Assembly (NCBI GenBank): GCA_009746045.1
Contig: RPFO01000819.1
Coordinates: forward strand, 974,108 to 999,107
DNA from: Mesostigma viride
Lineage: Eukaryota; Streptophyta; Mesostigmatophyceae; Mesostigmatales; Mesostigmataceae
Direction: 5' to 3'
DNA: 25,000 nucleotides
The number at the start of each line of letters is the position of its first letter. The stretch's first letter is position 1. The position numbers and the translations under genes are program-made. The notes beneath the pieces are model-generated. The model was given only the letters and a program-made list of their open reading frames with translations, was not told where the DNA came from and searched no databases. This document shows, one piece after another, positions 19,701 to 25,000 of this stretch.

Positions 19701-19817
19701 CGCCGTCGCCTCCTCACCATGCTTGATGGCAGCCACCTGGGCTTCCATCGAGTCGGTCTTGCCCGCCATCTCGGCGAAGTGGACCGTCTTGATGCCCGCG
19801 GCTGGACACTTGTTCAT
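13779..19817 (-). CDS. pol: Pol polyprotein: protease, DNA cytosine methyltransferase, RT, RNase H, integrase, PHD finger
   Basis: 2012 residues from the first ATG, which overlaps the gag stop as TGATG. The frame is open upstream to 20018 and there encodes a CCHC zinc knuckle. Domains by residue: retropepsin-like protease about 245-345 (LDSG 249-252, LLGVDVL); C5 methyltransferase about 485-805 (ELFAGIGGG 490-498, catalytic-loop WECQGLS with Cys583, ENV 626-628, HRLRAYW 665-671, IGQAM 791-795); hydrophobic stretch 851-868; reverse transcriptase about 985-1180 (Asp1070, YIDD 1130-1133); RNase H about 1265-1392 (Asp1279, Glu1319/1321, Asp1346, Asp1389); H2C2 zinc site (His1576, His1581, Cys1611, Cys1614); DDE integrase (Asp1645, Asp1704, Glu1739); C-terminal PHD finger 1943-1987. 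All catalytic residues of RT and integrase are present and there is no internal stop. A methyltransferase between protease and RT is not part of a standard gypsy Pol. The protein would be cleaved by its protease and act in cytoplasmic particles and the nucleus. Confidence 0.95.
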   Translation of the reverse strand: MNKCPAAGIKTVHFAEMAGKTDSMEAQVAAIKHGEEATAPPNQFETVYREDPFWAPMPGDVEINAAEATKGKQARSPLSFQQAPMLPAGQLPASFSMPLAGVQSAFEHANPAGLEQRRRLAPVYPMPFIVDVPMFSARQVVDTFGQKGVEWLGSVVSEIQLFADGHDVRTLRNSESVTYGRQPVEAAVPVVQAGVVSTSSQQRTSAVPQVPTVVPYPNGEPSMAFQAVGACGDVWSDMVTCPLVGAVKLDSGAQPLVISTDLATMLNLTYENGGLVESPVSVSGWQGPASKPYAMTAVKVNVIFNPLRASSMTTVSAYALVVNKCGYSALLGVDVLARAMVQVDYRAEEASYIPDWDGAGLKRASVPVSCFSSSAGAARLNPSAAAGVVEVSMVEVRAAGSSAWDKHRTVLPQPTASIAKMRTQWSLDAVTSTRQLAMRKRVTEAVITIPQMASHGLTLLQPGVSEAQGNFSAAILPQAPDFAKGAVVLELFAGIGGGIAGFLAAGGVCRKLIAVEPSHKARQVYFSHCGVLSREYPAQFPPSAWRDPFGECPQDIRAIGEVQVQQLLRRHHAIDLVIAGWECQGLSQAGQGRGLADPRSALFWELLRVVGLLQSRQPHPPAYLFENVVAGDSPHQAVREDWATIVALLGEPIVCDNAGLGGLTHRLRAYWTNVACATDVQAVLGAVARQHPSVSAEVALPSHLVTQKVDSEDRPPYARVNRVGSPMCALPTLVSYQGSTAYRDRGKGLVWDTTTGLLVQPPAEFREASMGFHVGASALPGVLESERWSLIGQAMSVLQVGYVLLASVAVRQSGGASPANPPQQVEARAAKLKRPAATGTSSAWGWRLRQVWTIILMTALLTSTVLAGEPTLHRVIHRAAREAPAVGVTPGVAAFSLFHDDAARAPHLEAHAVAVGDPADTHPWAIGEHLSDAQRSAMLKWLGTARGAFAFTSDELGCFNGGTMRVPLDTDTPLFRRQHRLSQAELDFVAEQCKELEDAGIIRQSSSSYAAAVVVAPKKDAITGAWTGMRMATDLRLLNAHTPVDRYPMPRVDDVLDKISPHVKFVSSLDLRSGFHQIAVAPEDQRKLAFWGGGNLYEWVRMPFGHRNASAVFQRAMDKVLAGLPFAACYIDDVIVFSATFEEHLAHLEQVRLALEEHNMRLHPEKCKFAQRTLSFLGHQIVPGGRTPDAAKVESIVQAAVPTDVSGVRAYLGLAGYYRGYIENFSSKVKPLTELLKKGCVWAWGPAQQRAIETIKQELTSAPILRAPDYALPFVLYTDWSKVGLGAVLAQKDGDGREHVIAYASRSNNPAESRYSSYEGEALAVVWAIKHFRPYLVGRVFTLVTDHQPLQWLMTNTNLTGKLARWAMIIQEYHMTIVHRAGKDHVNADVLSRYAMPTTVDHTGARAMGAEGSSGSVVFVNAAGYAADDEEEAWWRSVEYSVADFGISDDPVRPSPFTPSKAVCAMEEGRSLSFDIDPSLQQLIAVQALLARSSLADCYTADIWLDGRVLEQVQGAVLTPTPVDWTPAQKATELNRVQHRAATYGWEDGVLYKLLGKRRVVVPPPDKRVAIVQAYHERYGHLGGNRTLSLVRTSYWWNNMRHTVAQVVASCVPCARTKANFSADHGAKELMSLPIKGLFYRWHVDLCGPFQESPDGNLYVMVCVESFSKWVELIPIADKHAATTAKHFADIITRFGAPAEVVTDQGGEFRGEFQELLDGCLIDHRRTSREHPQANGLAERLVQTVKQALRKWSLQVPESARWDRELAWIAMGYRMSPQESLATFSPYFLLFGRNPLLPTEAQVAHPEPMAFDNAQQFLVEVLARAETFKKVMPIAMNNLFIAQHRDSLRYAQRRGGAYMARQLRFRPGQYVFLRTQLKHTLDVEAGPTILRIVAIKPSGVAILEGADGSRTTDNLSNLSPCSLPNLVHDLQPHTSRRVKDAQCQVCHRVDQAESMLLCDQCNCGWHMQCLQPVVTSIPEGDWFCPVCTAAQFTSRSLTAVTAALVLVRSLSS

Positions 19818-21625
19818 CAGGTGCCACTTCGTGTCTGCCCCATGCGGCTTCGTGCAGCGGCTTGGACACTCGCGACTAAGGTGCCCATCCTTGTCGCAAA
19901 GGAAGCAGCCCGATTTGCGCGCATCCGTCCTAGTACCCGTCTGTGAGGACGTGCCCCCCCAGCTCGCGTCGGGGCGGCAGCGTCTTTGTTGCCGCCAGCG
20001 GCGTTACCCTGGGTTGCATCATGCGATGAGGCGTTGCGAGACCCCCCTTGGTTCCTGCTAGCACCGTGGCCGCCTTGCGGGCGCGCTTGTCTTGTGGCAG
20101 ACGACTCACCCGACTTGGCCTTGGTCAGCGCGTCGACCTTGGCCTGCAGCTCGGCCACCACCGTGCTTACCGAGATCCGGCCTTGCGCGTGTCGTCGCAT
20201 CATGGCCCTGACCTCAATGCACAGTGACCGCAATCGCCACGGCTGGCCGTTGGGCGGCGTGGGCAGCTCCATCTCCTTGGAGCCTAGCGCTTGCAGCCAT
20301 TTCTGACACGCCAGCTTTTCGGACCAGTCCTCCACTTCGCCGGCGAACTCCATGAGGCGCTCGTAAGATTGCTCCGGGGTTTCACCCTCGGCTATCTTGA
20401 AACTGCGCCACTCACGCTCTGCCTTGATGGTCTCCACCGGGTATTCCTGGCGAAGGAGGCCCCACAGTTCCTCGGCAGGGTCGACACCATACATGATGTT
20501 GTCATAGTCGGGCTGGCCACGCCCGTCGAAGCCGAACCACACGTCCGTGTGACGCGTGTACAGCGAGACCTCTCTCCACTGCTCCACCAGCCTAGCCACT
20601 CGCCTCAGCGTAAGGCCGTGAAAGAAAAAATGCATGTTGTTCATCACAAACTCATGCATTACAGCGCCTTGCGTAGTCATGTATTGCAGATCAATCCATG
20701 ACTTGTACGCGTTGTAGGCCTGCGCCAGCGTGGCCAGATTGCCGGTTGTGGAGAACTTCTCGCGCATGTCCACCCGTGGTAGGGTGGGCATCTTCGCGCC
20801 TTCCGGTATGAGGCGCACCCTTTGCGGGTACTGCACCCCATCGGCATCCTCCGGCGGTCGCTGAGCTGCGCGTCCCTGCGCCAGCGTGCTTGGTCGTGCT
20901 GCCTCCCGTACTCGGAAAGCCAGCGGCGTGGTTATGTCCTCCATGGGCGGAATGCGCCCGATTGGCACACTTGACCACCGTGCAGTCGACCCGCCGGTCA
21001 GCGCCCCACCGCCTCGCCCAAACGGAATTGAGGCCCCGCCTGGCAGCATGCGTCCTGGTGCACCCCTGTGTGGGTCCATCGCGCGCGCCAGCCCTGCCCC
21101 GTTCTCCTCGTGCAATCCGTCTCGCGCTTGATCGAAAGGCAGGCGCCTGGGCGCCAGCGTATACTCGCCCCGTGGCTGACCATCCGCCTCACCAAGCAAG
21201 TCGTGTTGGGTTAGCGACCCAGCCAAAACCCCCGGTTCCATCGAAGCCCTTCCCGCCGCATTACCTGAGGTTGGCGGCTGGTCCCGCTCCCTCGGCTCCG
21301 CGGCAACACCACTGGGGCCCGGCATCGATGCCTGCCCGTCCCATGGTGTGGACTGCAGATGACGACCCTCTACGGCCACCAATCTGTCGGTCACTTCCCG
21401 CATCTGCAGCGCCAATTGCTGCTGCAACTGTTGCGACTGTTGCTGCATCTGCGCTTGCATCTGCGCGAACAGCGCCACCATACTCAGCGGCGCTTCTTGG
21501 TCGCGACTCTCACCCACTGCGGGTACGGCGGGAGGAATCCCGCCATTCGACCCCGGAGCGGACGTGTCGGCATCTGCTCTATTTGCATCTGCCATGGCTC
21601 GAGTCTGCGCTCGCGTCAGTGGCAT
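19817..21625 (-). CDS. gag: Gag-like structural protein
   Basis: 602 residues from the ATG at 21625, which gives MPLTRAQTRAMAD, a usual style of gypsy gag start. The frame is open a little further upstream, but only from a TTG. A Gln-rich predicted coiled coil lies at about 51-88 (AQMQAQMQQQSQQLQQQL). A low-complexity Pro/Gly/Arg region follows. A retrotransposon-gag-like helical domain at about 290-480 includes EWRSFKIAEGETPEQSYERL and KLACQKWLQALG. The C-terminus is basic and Gly/Asn/Ser-rich. The expected CCHC nucleocapsid knuckle is not in this frame. It lies in the overlapping -1 frame at 19907-19866, joined to pol. The last 40 or so residues of this frame therefore look like out-of-frame sequence, and a frameshift upstream is likely used or a base has been lost. 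It would assemble virus-like particles packaging element RNA. Confidence 0.85.
   Translation of the reverse strand: MPLTRAQTRAMADANRADADTSAPGSNGGIPPAVPAVGESRDQEAPLSMVALFAQMQAQMQQQSQQLQQQLALQMREVTDRLVAVEGRHLQSTPWDGQASMPGPSGVAAEPRERDQPPTSGNAAGRASMEPGVLAGSLTQHDLLGEADGQPRGEYTLAPRRLPFDQARDGLHEENGAGLARAMDPHRGAPGRMLPGGASIPFGRGGGALTGGSTARWSSVPIGRIPPMEDITTPLAFRVREAARPSTLAQGRAAQRPPEDADGVQYPQRVRLIPEGAKMPTLPRVDMREKFSTTGNLATLAQAYNAYKSWIDLQYMTTQGAVMHEFVMNNMHFFFHGLTLRRVARLVEQWREVSLYTRHTDVWFGFDGRGQPDYDNIMYGVDPAEELWGLLRQEYPVETIKAEREWRSFKIAEGETPEQSYERLMEFAGEVEDWSEKLACQKWLQALGSKEMELPTPPNGQPWRLRSLCIEVRAMMRRHAQGRISVSTVVAELQAKVDALTKAKSGESSATRQARPQGGHGASRNQGGSRNASSHDATQGNAAGGNKDAAAPTRAGGARPHRRVLGRMRANRAASFATRMGTLVASVQAAARSRMGQTRSGT
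19866..19907 (-). other. CCHC zinc knuckle encoded in the pol frame upstream of the pol ATG
   Basis: In the pol frame, 17 codons before its first ATG, the sequence encodes CFLCDKDGHLSREC, an exact C-x2-C-x4-H-x4-C nucleocapsid knuckle. The frame is open from 20018 down to pol without a stop. In the gag frame the same bases give an unremarkable sequence ending at 19817. Confidence 0.92.
19954..19960 (-). promoter_or_regulatory. G7 run in the gag/pol overlap: candidate -1 frameshift site
   Basis: Within the 202-nt stretch where the gag and pol frames are both open (20018-19817), the - strand carries GCTGGGGGGGCAC. Slippage back by one base here would join gag residues to the frame encoding the zinc knuckle and pol. 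It is not a canonical XXXYYYZ heptamer in the gag phase. Polymerase slippage or a one-base homopolymer error are alternatives. Confidence 0.45.
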
Positions 21626-21652
21626 GCACCAGCTGACCGATGGGCAAAACAA

Positions 21653-21920
21653 GAACCAACAAGCCTAGGTTTCGCTGAGAAGAAGCAACAACCAAAGGCT
21701 TTATAACAGGTGTCAAGGATAACGACTCGACTAGCCTGCCAGAAAAAGACAAGAGCCAGCAAATTCTGGCTAGTTCTATTTTCTTAAAATCTGTCTCAAG
21801 ACACTTCCTTTACAAACTGTCAGCCAGGCCGTTCCCTGTACTGCTGATGGTTGCTAAACACTAAAGCCAACGTCTTGGCTTCGAACAGAAGGAAGCAGAC
21901 TACCGGGTAGTCTCTTCGAG
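21653..21920 (-). other. Leader between A1 and gag
   Basis: Non-coding leader of the element. Directly after A1 comes a 15-nt perfect palindrome GACTACCCGGTAGTC (21912-21898). Further down lies ttataaag (21707-21700). I looked for a tRNA primer-binding site starting TGG at the A1 boundary and found none, so the minus-strand primer is unknown. Confidence 0.6.
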
Positions 21921-23058
21921 TAAAGAAAGGAGGGCTCTCAGCCGAGGACAAGGAACTGTCCCTCGTGCCTGATAACCACCTTATTGCCTCCCCTGCTATA
22001 GAATAATGCTTTCAAAACACATACTTTGCACAGTCTGATGATGAAGCCGCACATGCGGAGTTTATTGAGAAAGTTAATACAATTACAACACGTTGATAGT
22101 CTCAATATCGATGCACTCCATGCTCACGAGCCCGCAGTTAGGCAGCGCTCCATGACATGCTACCGGCCTTGCTCCCAAGGAAAGGGAGAAACACGAAGGC
22201 CACTAACGAGAGACTCGAAGAGACTACACGCTGCGTGAGAGTCCTCTTCGACTATGAACCAAACCATTCGTCATGCCACACGCATGACACACGCCACACT
22301 TGTCAGTCCAGCCAGGAATGCCAAAACTATCTTGCTGCCTGAACCATGCGAATAGAAACCGCATTCCAGTTGCCGTCCTGGCTTTCTACCACACATGCCA
22401 ACAAAAGCAGGAAGGCATCCCGACAAATCTAAATTGCTACCCTGTTGCCGATCTCATCTCCTAGAGGCTCCGGCATTTCTGTCCCTGGGAATGTCCGACA
22501 TTGAGTCACGTCCAGCAAGGTCGAAGCATAATATCCTTCAGACAATCTGCACGCTCACACCTTGCGTGTGAGTGGCCCAGCAAACATTGCGTCTAATCGT
22601 TCCTTTCTAGAAGAAATCCCTTTTTAGGGCTGCCAGCGATTTCGCATTCATTCCAGCGATCTGGCTCCGCACCGCAAATTGTCCTTTTCCATTTTCTGTC
22701 CAGTCCTCATAACGTTGACCCGCTATTCTACACCACAAAGACACCTGGCCTGTCAATAGCCTCGGCGCTGTTGAAGTCCAGCAGTCCAGCTTCAGCTCCA
22801 GCTGTCCACTAACACGCGTATGATCCTCTCGACGCTGCACACTTGTGCTGCCGTCCGCTCAAGTCAGTGCTGCGCGCCCAGCTGTGCCTGGCCCGGCGCG
22901 CGTGCACGTACACTTTCGTCCGCTCTTATGCTGCAAGTGCTAGTGTCCCCCCCCGGTCACTAGCCTTTGTCGAAAATGCGTAGAAGACAAATTCCTTGCG
23001 CACGTCACCGGTCTTGTGCATAGTGGGCGCCCGGATGACATAGCGCGCGTCCGTGACA
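21921..23058 (-). repeat. Terminal repeat block A1 (5' LTR core)
   Basis: 1138 bp, matching A2. It forms the 5' extremity of the element, starting TGTCACGG at 23058 next to CATA. Unlike A2 it is followed by the leader and not by block B. Confidence 0.95.
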
Positions 23059-23131
23059 CATATGCCCCTTCTCAAGGGCTATGTGCTACATATACTCCCA
23101 ACGGAGTTATGTTCCTAATTAATTAATTAAT
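23059..23131 (+). mobile_element. Retroposon copy A, 3' end (after the gypsy insertion)
   Basis: Continues 12328: catatgccccttctcaagggc, then the stem-loop ACTCCCAACGGAGT (23094-23107), then gttatgttcc and a (TAAT)n tail from 23116. It starts with the right copy of the target duplication (23059-23062). It matches 5690-5615 inverted. Confidence 0.8.
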
Positions 23132-24700
23132 GGCTTCTCCACAGAGAGCATCTCTCTGCATGGCATAGCATGGCTAAATTCTTAATGCAACATCCATGGG
23201 GGTCCCATTATAGGCAGGGCGTGGCTTAATTCGGAAGGCATCATCCATGGGGGCCATTATGGGCGCACATGCGCGTAGGCCACATGCTAGGCTAAGCCTG
23301 GCTAATCTACACTACTGGTATATATTCCCTAGTCTGAGGTGGCAGGGGGGGCCTGCCACCAGGGCTTGTGGTCAACGTGGATGACCGCCCCCCTCCAGTA
23401 TACCGGCTTCCCCCCTGCGCTCTGCCGGAGCTGAAGGTAGGTCGGCCATAGCTCGCGTCGCCGCTGTTGCTGGGCCAGGGTCAAGTCGTCGTCCAGCGTG
23501 AAGCGAGTCCTCGAGAGCTTCTTGCGGCATTTAAGGAACGACAGCTTGTCCGCCATGTACTTAAAGGTGAGGAGCACGGGTGCCGGGCCAGCCTTCCCCC
23601 GCGCGCGGGGGAGGCGGACAGCCGACATGTCCAGCTCACCAGTGAGTAGCATGGGGCCGGGCAAAAATGTCGCGCCTCAAGAAGGCTCGTGGAGGTCTCA
23701 CCTGCCGGCTGGTCGAAGTGCTTGACGATGACATTGTGGCTGCGCCGGGCGATGTCGGCTTCCTCGCGAAGGTCGAGGGCTTGTTGCTTGAGTTGTGCCG
23801 TGATGGTGGAGGTGGTGGAGGAGGTGTGCTGCTTAAGCAAGTCCGCCCAGGTGGAGGGAGCATTGCCGGCCGGGCCAGCAGGCGCCGGCTGGGCGGCGAT
23901 GTCCTTCACCGCCTGGGCGGTGAGGCCGGCGGTGTCATGCAAGCTCTCAAGGGCGGTGGCCCGGTGGCTTGAAGGCGTTTGTCGAGGTCGAGGAGGCTGC
24001 TGGGCTTGGATGTCGGCAGTGGAGGCGGAAATGGCAGTGGAGGTGGAGGCGGCGACGGTGGAAATGTGAGGAAGTTCAGCAGTCAGCGTGCCACCGATCG
24101 CTGCTACGTCGGCAGCAAGGGGGGTCACGTGCTGCTGAAAGGCTTCCATGAGGATGGAACGGAATGCGGGGGCGGAGATGGATGGAGCCCAGATCTCGCC
24201 ATCAGAGCGCTGGAGAAGAGAGTTGAGGACGGCGTGCTGGAGTTGGGGGCGGGGACACCCGAAAAGCTGGCTGATGTTGTGCCAGCGACGGCCGTCGGTG
24301 ACAAGGAGGCGTCCAGTGGCGTGGAGATGGAGGCACAGGTCGTAAAGCGAGGCGTAGTCCCCGAAGAAGATGTGATGCATAGCATCACTCGGAGAATTAA
24401 TGGTTGTCCAGTCGTAATCATCGACCTGGAAAGGTTGGAGCCGACAGCGCGGTTCCGAGAAGGGTGGCCCTCCAGTTTTGTCGGCGGAGCGGGCGCGTTT
24501 AGGGTCAGGCGATGCCGATGGCGAGGCATTGAGGCCGGGAGGTTGCTGGGCGACCACCATGCAGTGCACGACTAGTGTCACCGCTGCCTGCCGGATCTGG
24601 CGAAGCGGCAGCCTCAGCTGCCGCATTGTCAAAGGCGAGCGCATCCGCCAAACTGCGTTGCGTCGACGGGCGTTTGCTCGTCATATATTGCGTTTTAGAT
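23116..24700 (-). mobile_element. Retroposon copy B, ORF1-only element
   Basis: About 1.58 kb on the - strand: a short 5' end near 24700, the ORF1-like gene 24684-23329, a 3' UTR of about 200 bp with hairpin CAGAGAG-cat-CTCTCTG (23158-23142), and a (TTAA)n tail at 23131-23116. There is no room for an endonuclease or reverse transcriptase ORF. Copy A, once its insertions are removed, has the same layout. The tail is shared with copy A arriving from the left, so the two elements meet 3' end to 3' end. Confidence 0.72.
23329..24684 (-). pseudogene. Copy B ORF1-like protein, frameshifted
   Basis: ATG at 24684 gives MTSKRPSTQRSLADALAF, an Ala-rich start. A 4-base difference from copy A near 24555 shifts the frame. 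The main reading (24570-23650) carries PPGLNASPSASPDPKR, YASLYDLCLHL, FQQHVTPLAADVAAIG, LTAQAVKDIAAQPAPAG and QALDLREEADIARRS. A second frameshift near 23650 precedes the last domain (LPRARGKAG, FTLDDDLTLAQQQRRRELWP, GKPVYWRGAVIHV), which ends at 23329. The likely original length is about 450 residues. The role is inferred as an RNA-binding ORF1 of a LINE-like retroposon. Comparison with copy A is the best evidence that both descend from a real protein, since conserved motifs persist although the third codon positions differ. Confidence 0.72.
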
Positions 24701-24865
24701 TCGGAAAATTATATCAGCATGTGCGTCTTAGAAAGACGAAGCGTAGTAGTGATATTCACGGCTAAATTCGGTGCTCAAACGTGTTAGTTATGAGCTCCGA
24801 CAGCCATGGCTACCTCGTGGCTCGTTTCATAGGCACACATTGGGACAGGTACGGGGCCAGCCTAC
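24701..24865. other. Unassigned spacer
   Basis: About 165 bp between the 5' end of copy B and the Y repeat. It has no recognisable gene or repeat. Confidence 0.4.
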
Positions 24866-25000
24866 TCTATACACGTAAGCCAGCCATAATGATCAATGCA
24901 CAAGGCTACACATTTCCATCTCCATTCATATTCGTCATCCTGAACGACTCGAGAACGTAGACAAGATAACGGCAGGCTCGAGCTACCATGGTCCGGATTC
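24866..25000 (-). repeat. Dispersed repeat Y, copy at the window edge
   Basis: Reverse complement of 7577-7712. Shared blocks include ccataatg..caatgcacaagg, ctacacatttccatctccat, gataacggcaggctcgagct and accatggtccggattc. Identity is high with a few substitutions. It runs off the window end, so the full repeat is longer. Confidence 0.82.

Larger units (their letters stand above)
12329..23058 (-). mobile_element. Ty3/gypsy-type retrotransposon with DNMT and PHD domains and split direct repeats
   Basis: A 10,730-bp element on the - strand, bounded by TGTCAC...GCGACA and a CATA target duplication, inserted in the 3' UTR of copy A. Along the element the order is A1 (23058-21921), leader, gag, pol, purine tract, B1 (13752-13610), GC, A2 (13607-12471), B2 (12471-12329). 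The A copies differ by about four substitutions and one base in a C run. The B copies look identical. Both coding frames are long and uninterrupted, so this is a young and possibly active element. The Ty3/gypsy assignment rests on the domain order RT, RNase H, H2C2/DDE integrase. Confidence 0.93.

Noticed and set aside
21637-21652. gag start at 21652
   Set aside because: That codon is TTG. The first ATG in frame is at 21625 and gives a normal gag-like N-terminus.
12329-23058. Tyrosine-recombinase (DIRS/PAT) element
   Set aside because: The repeat order fits, but pol encodes an H2C2/DDE integrase and protease, no tyrosine recombinase is seen, and a target duplication exists.

Overview
This window is repeat-dominated nuclear DNA of a eukaryote. 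I found no conventional host gene, rRNA or tRNA. The mixture of a Ty3/gypsy element with its own cytosine methyltransferase, a CACTA-like DNA transposon, LINE/SINE-like retroposons with (TTAA)n tails, and long (GGAA)n tracts fits a large algal genome best. A green alga is my guess. Gypsy elements carrying a DNMT have been described from dinoflagellates and the streptophyte alga Klebsormidium. The species cannot be named from sequence alone.

Layout. 1-3720: two (GGAA)n tracts bracket a tandem pair of a non-coding unit, the second copy having a large internal deletion. 3721-5487: a 21-bp minisatellite with higher-order repeats. 5520-12328 plus 23059-23131: one decayed retroposon on the + strand (copy A), preceded by truncated relatives. 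Copy A encodes only an ORF1-like protein and has been split by three later insertions: a 3.3-kb CACTA-like element (6253-9579), a foldback element (10157-11513) and a 10.7-kb gypsy element (12329-23058). Removing them, with one copy of each target duplication, leaves roughly 1.85 kb. 23116-24700: a second ORF1-only retroposon (copy B) on the - strand, meeting copy A tail to tail at a shared (TTAA)n tract. 24866-25000: an inverted copy of a repeat also found inside the CACTA element.

The centrepiece is the gypsy element on the - strand. It has a gag ORF (21625-19817) and a 2012-residue pol ORF (19817-13779) in the -1 frame. Pol order is protease, C5 cytosine methyltransferase, reverse transcriptase, RNase H, H2C2/DDE integrase, PHD finger. 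The terminal repeats are not plain LTRs. Read along the element they form A1 - gag - pol - B1 - A2 - B2, with A about 1138 bp and B 143 bp. This is the split-direct-repeat order known from PAT-type tyrosine-recombinase elements, but here it sits on an element with a DDE integrase and a 4-6 bp target duplication. A purine tract directly precedes B1, and the B1/A2 junction contains a perfect 10-bp palindrome. The whole matches a two-LTR circle opened inside an LTR. A1 and A2 differ at about 4 substitutions and one homopolymer base, so the insertion is young and both long ORFs look intact.
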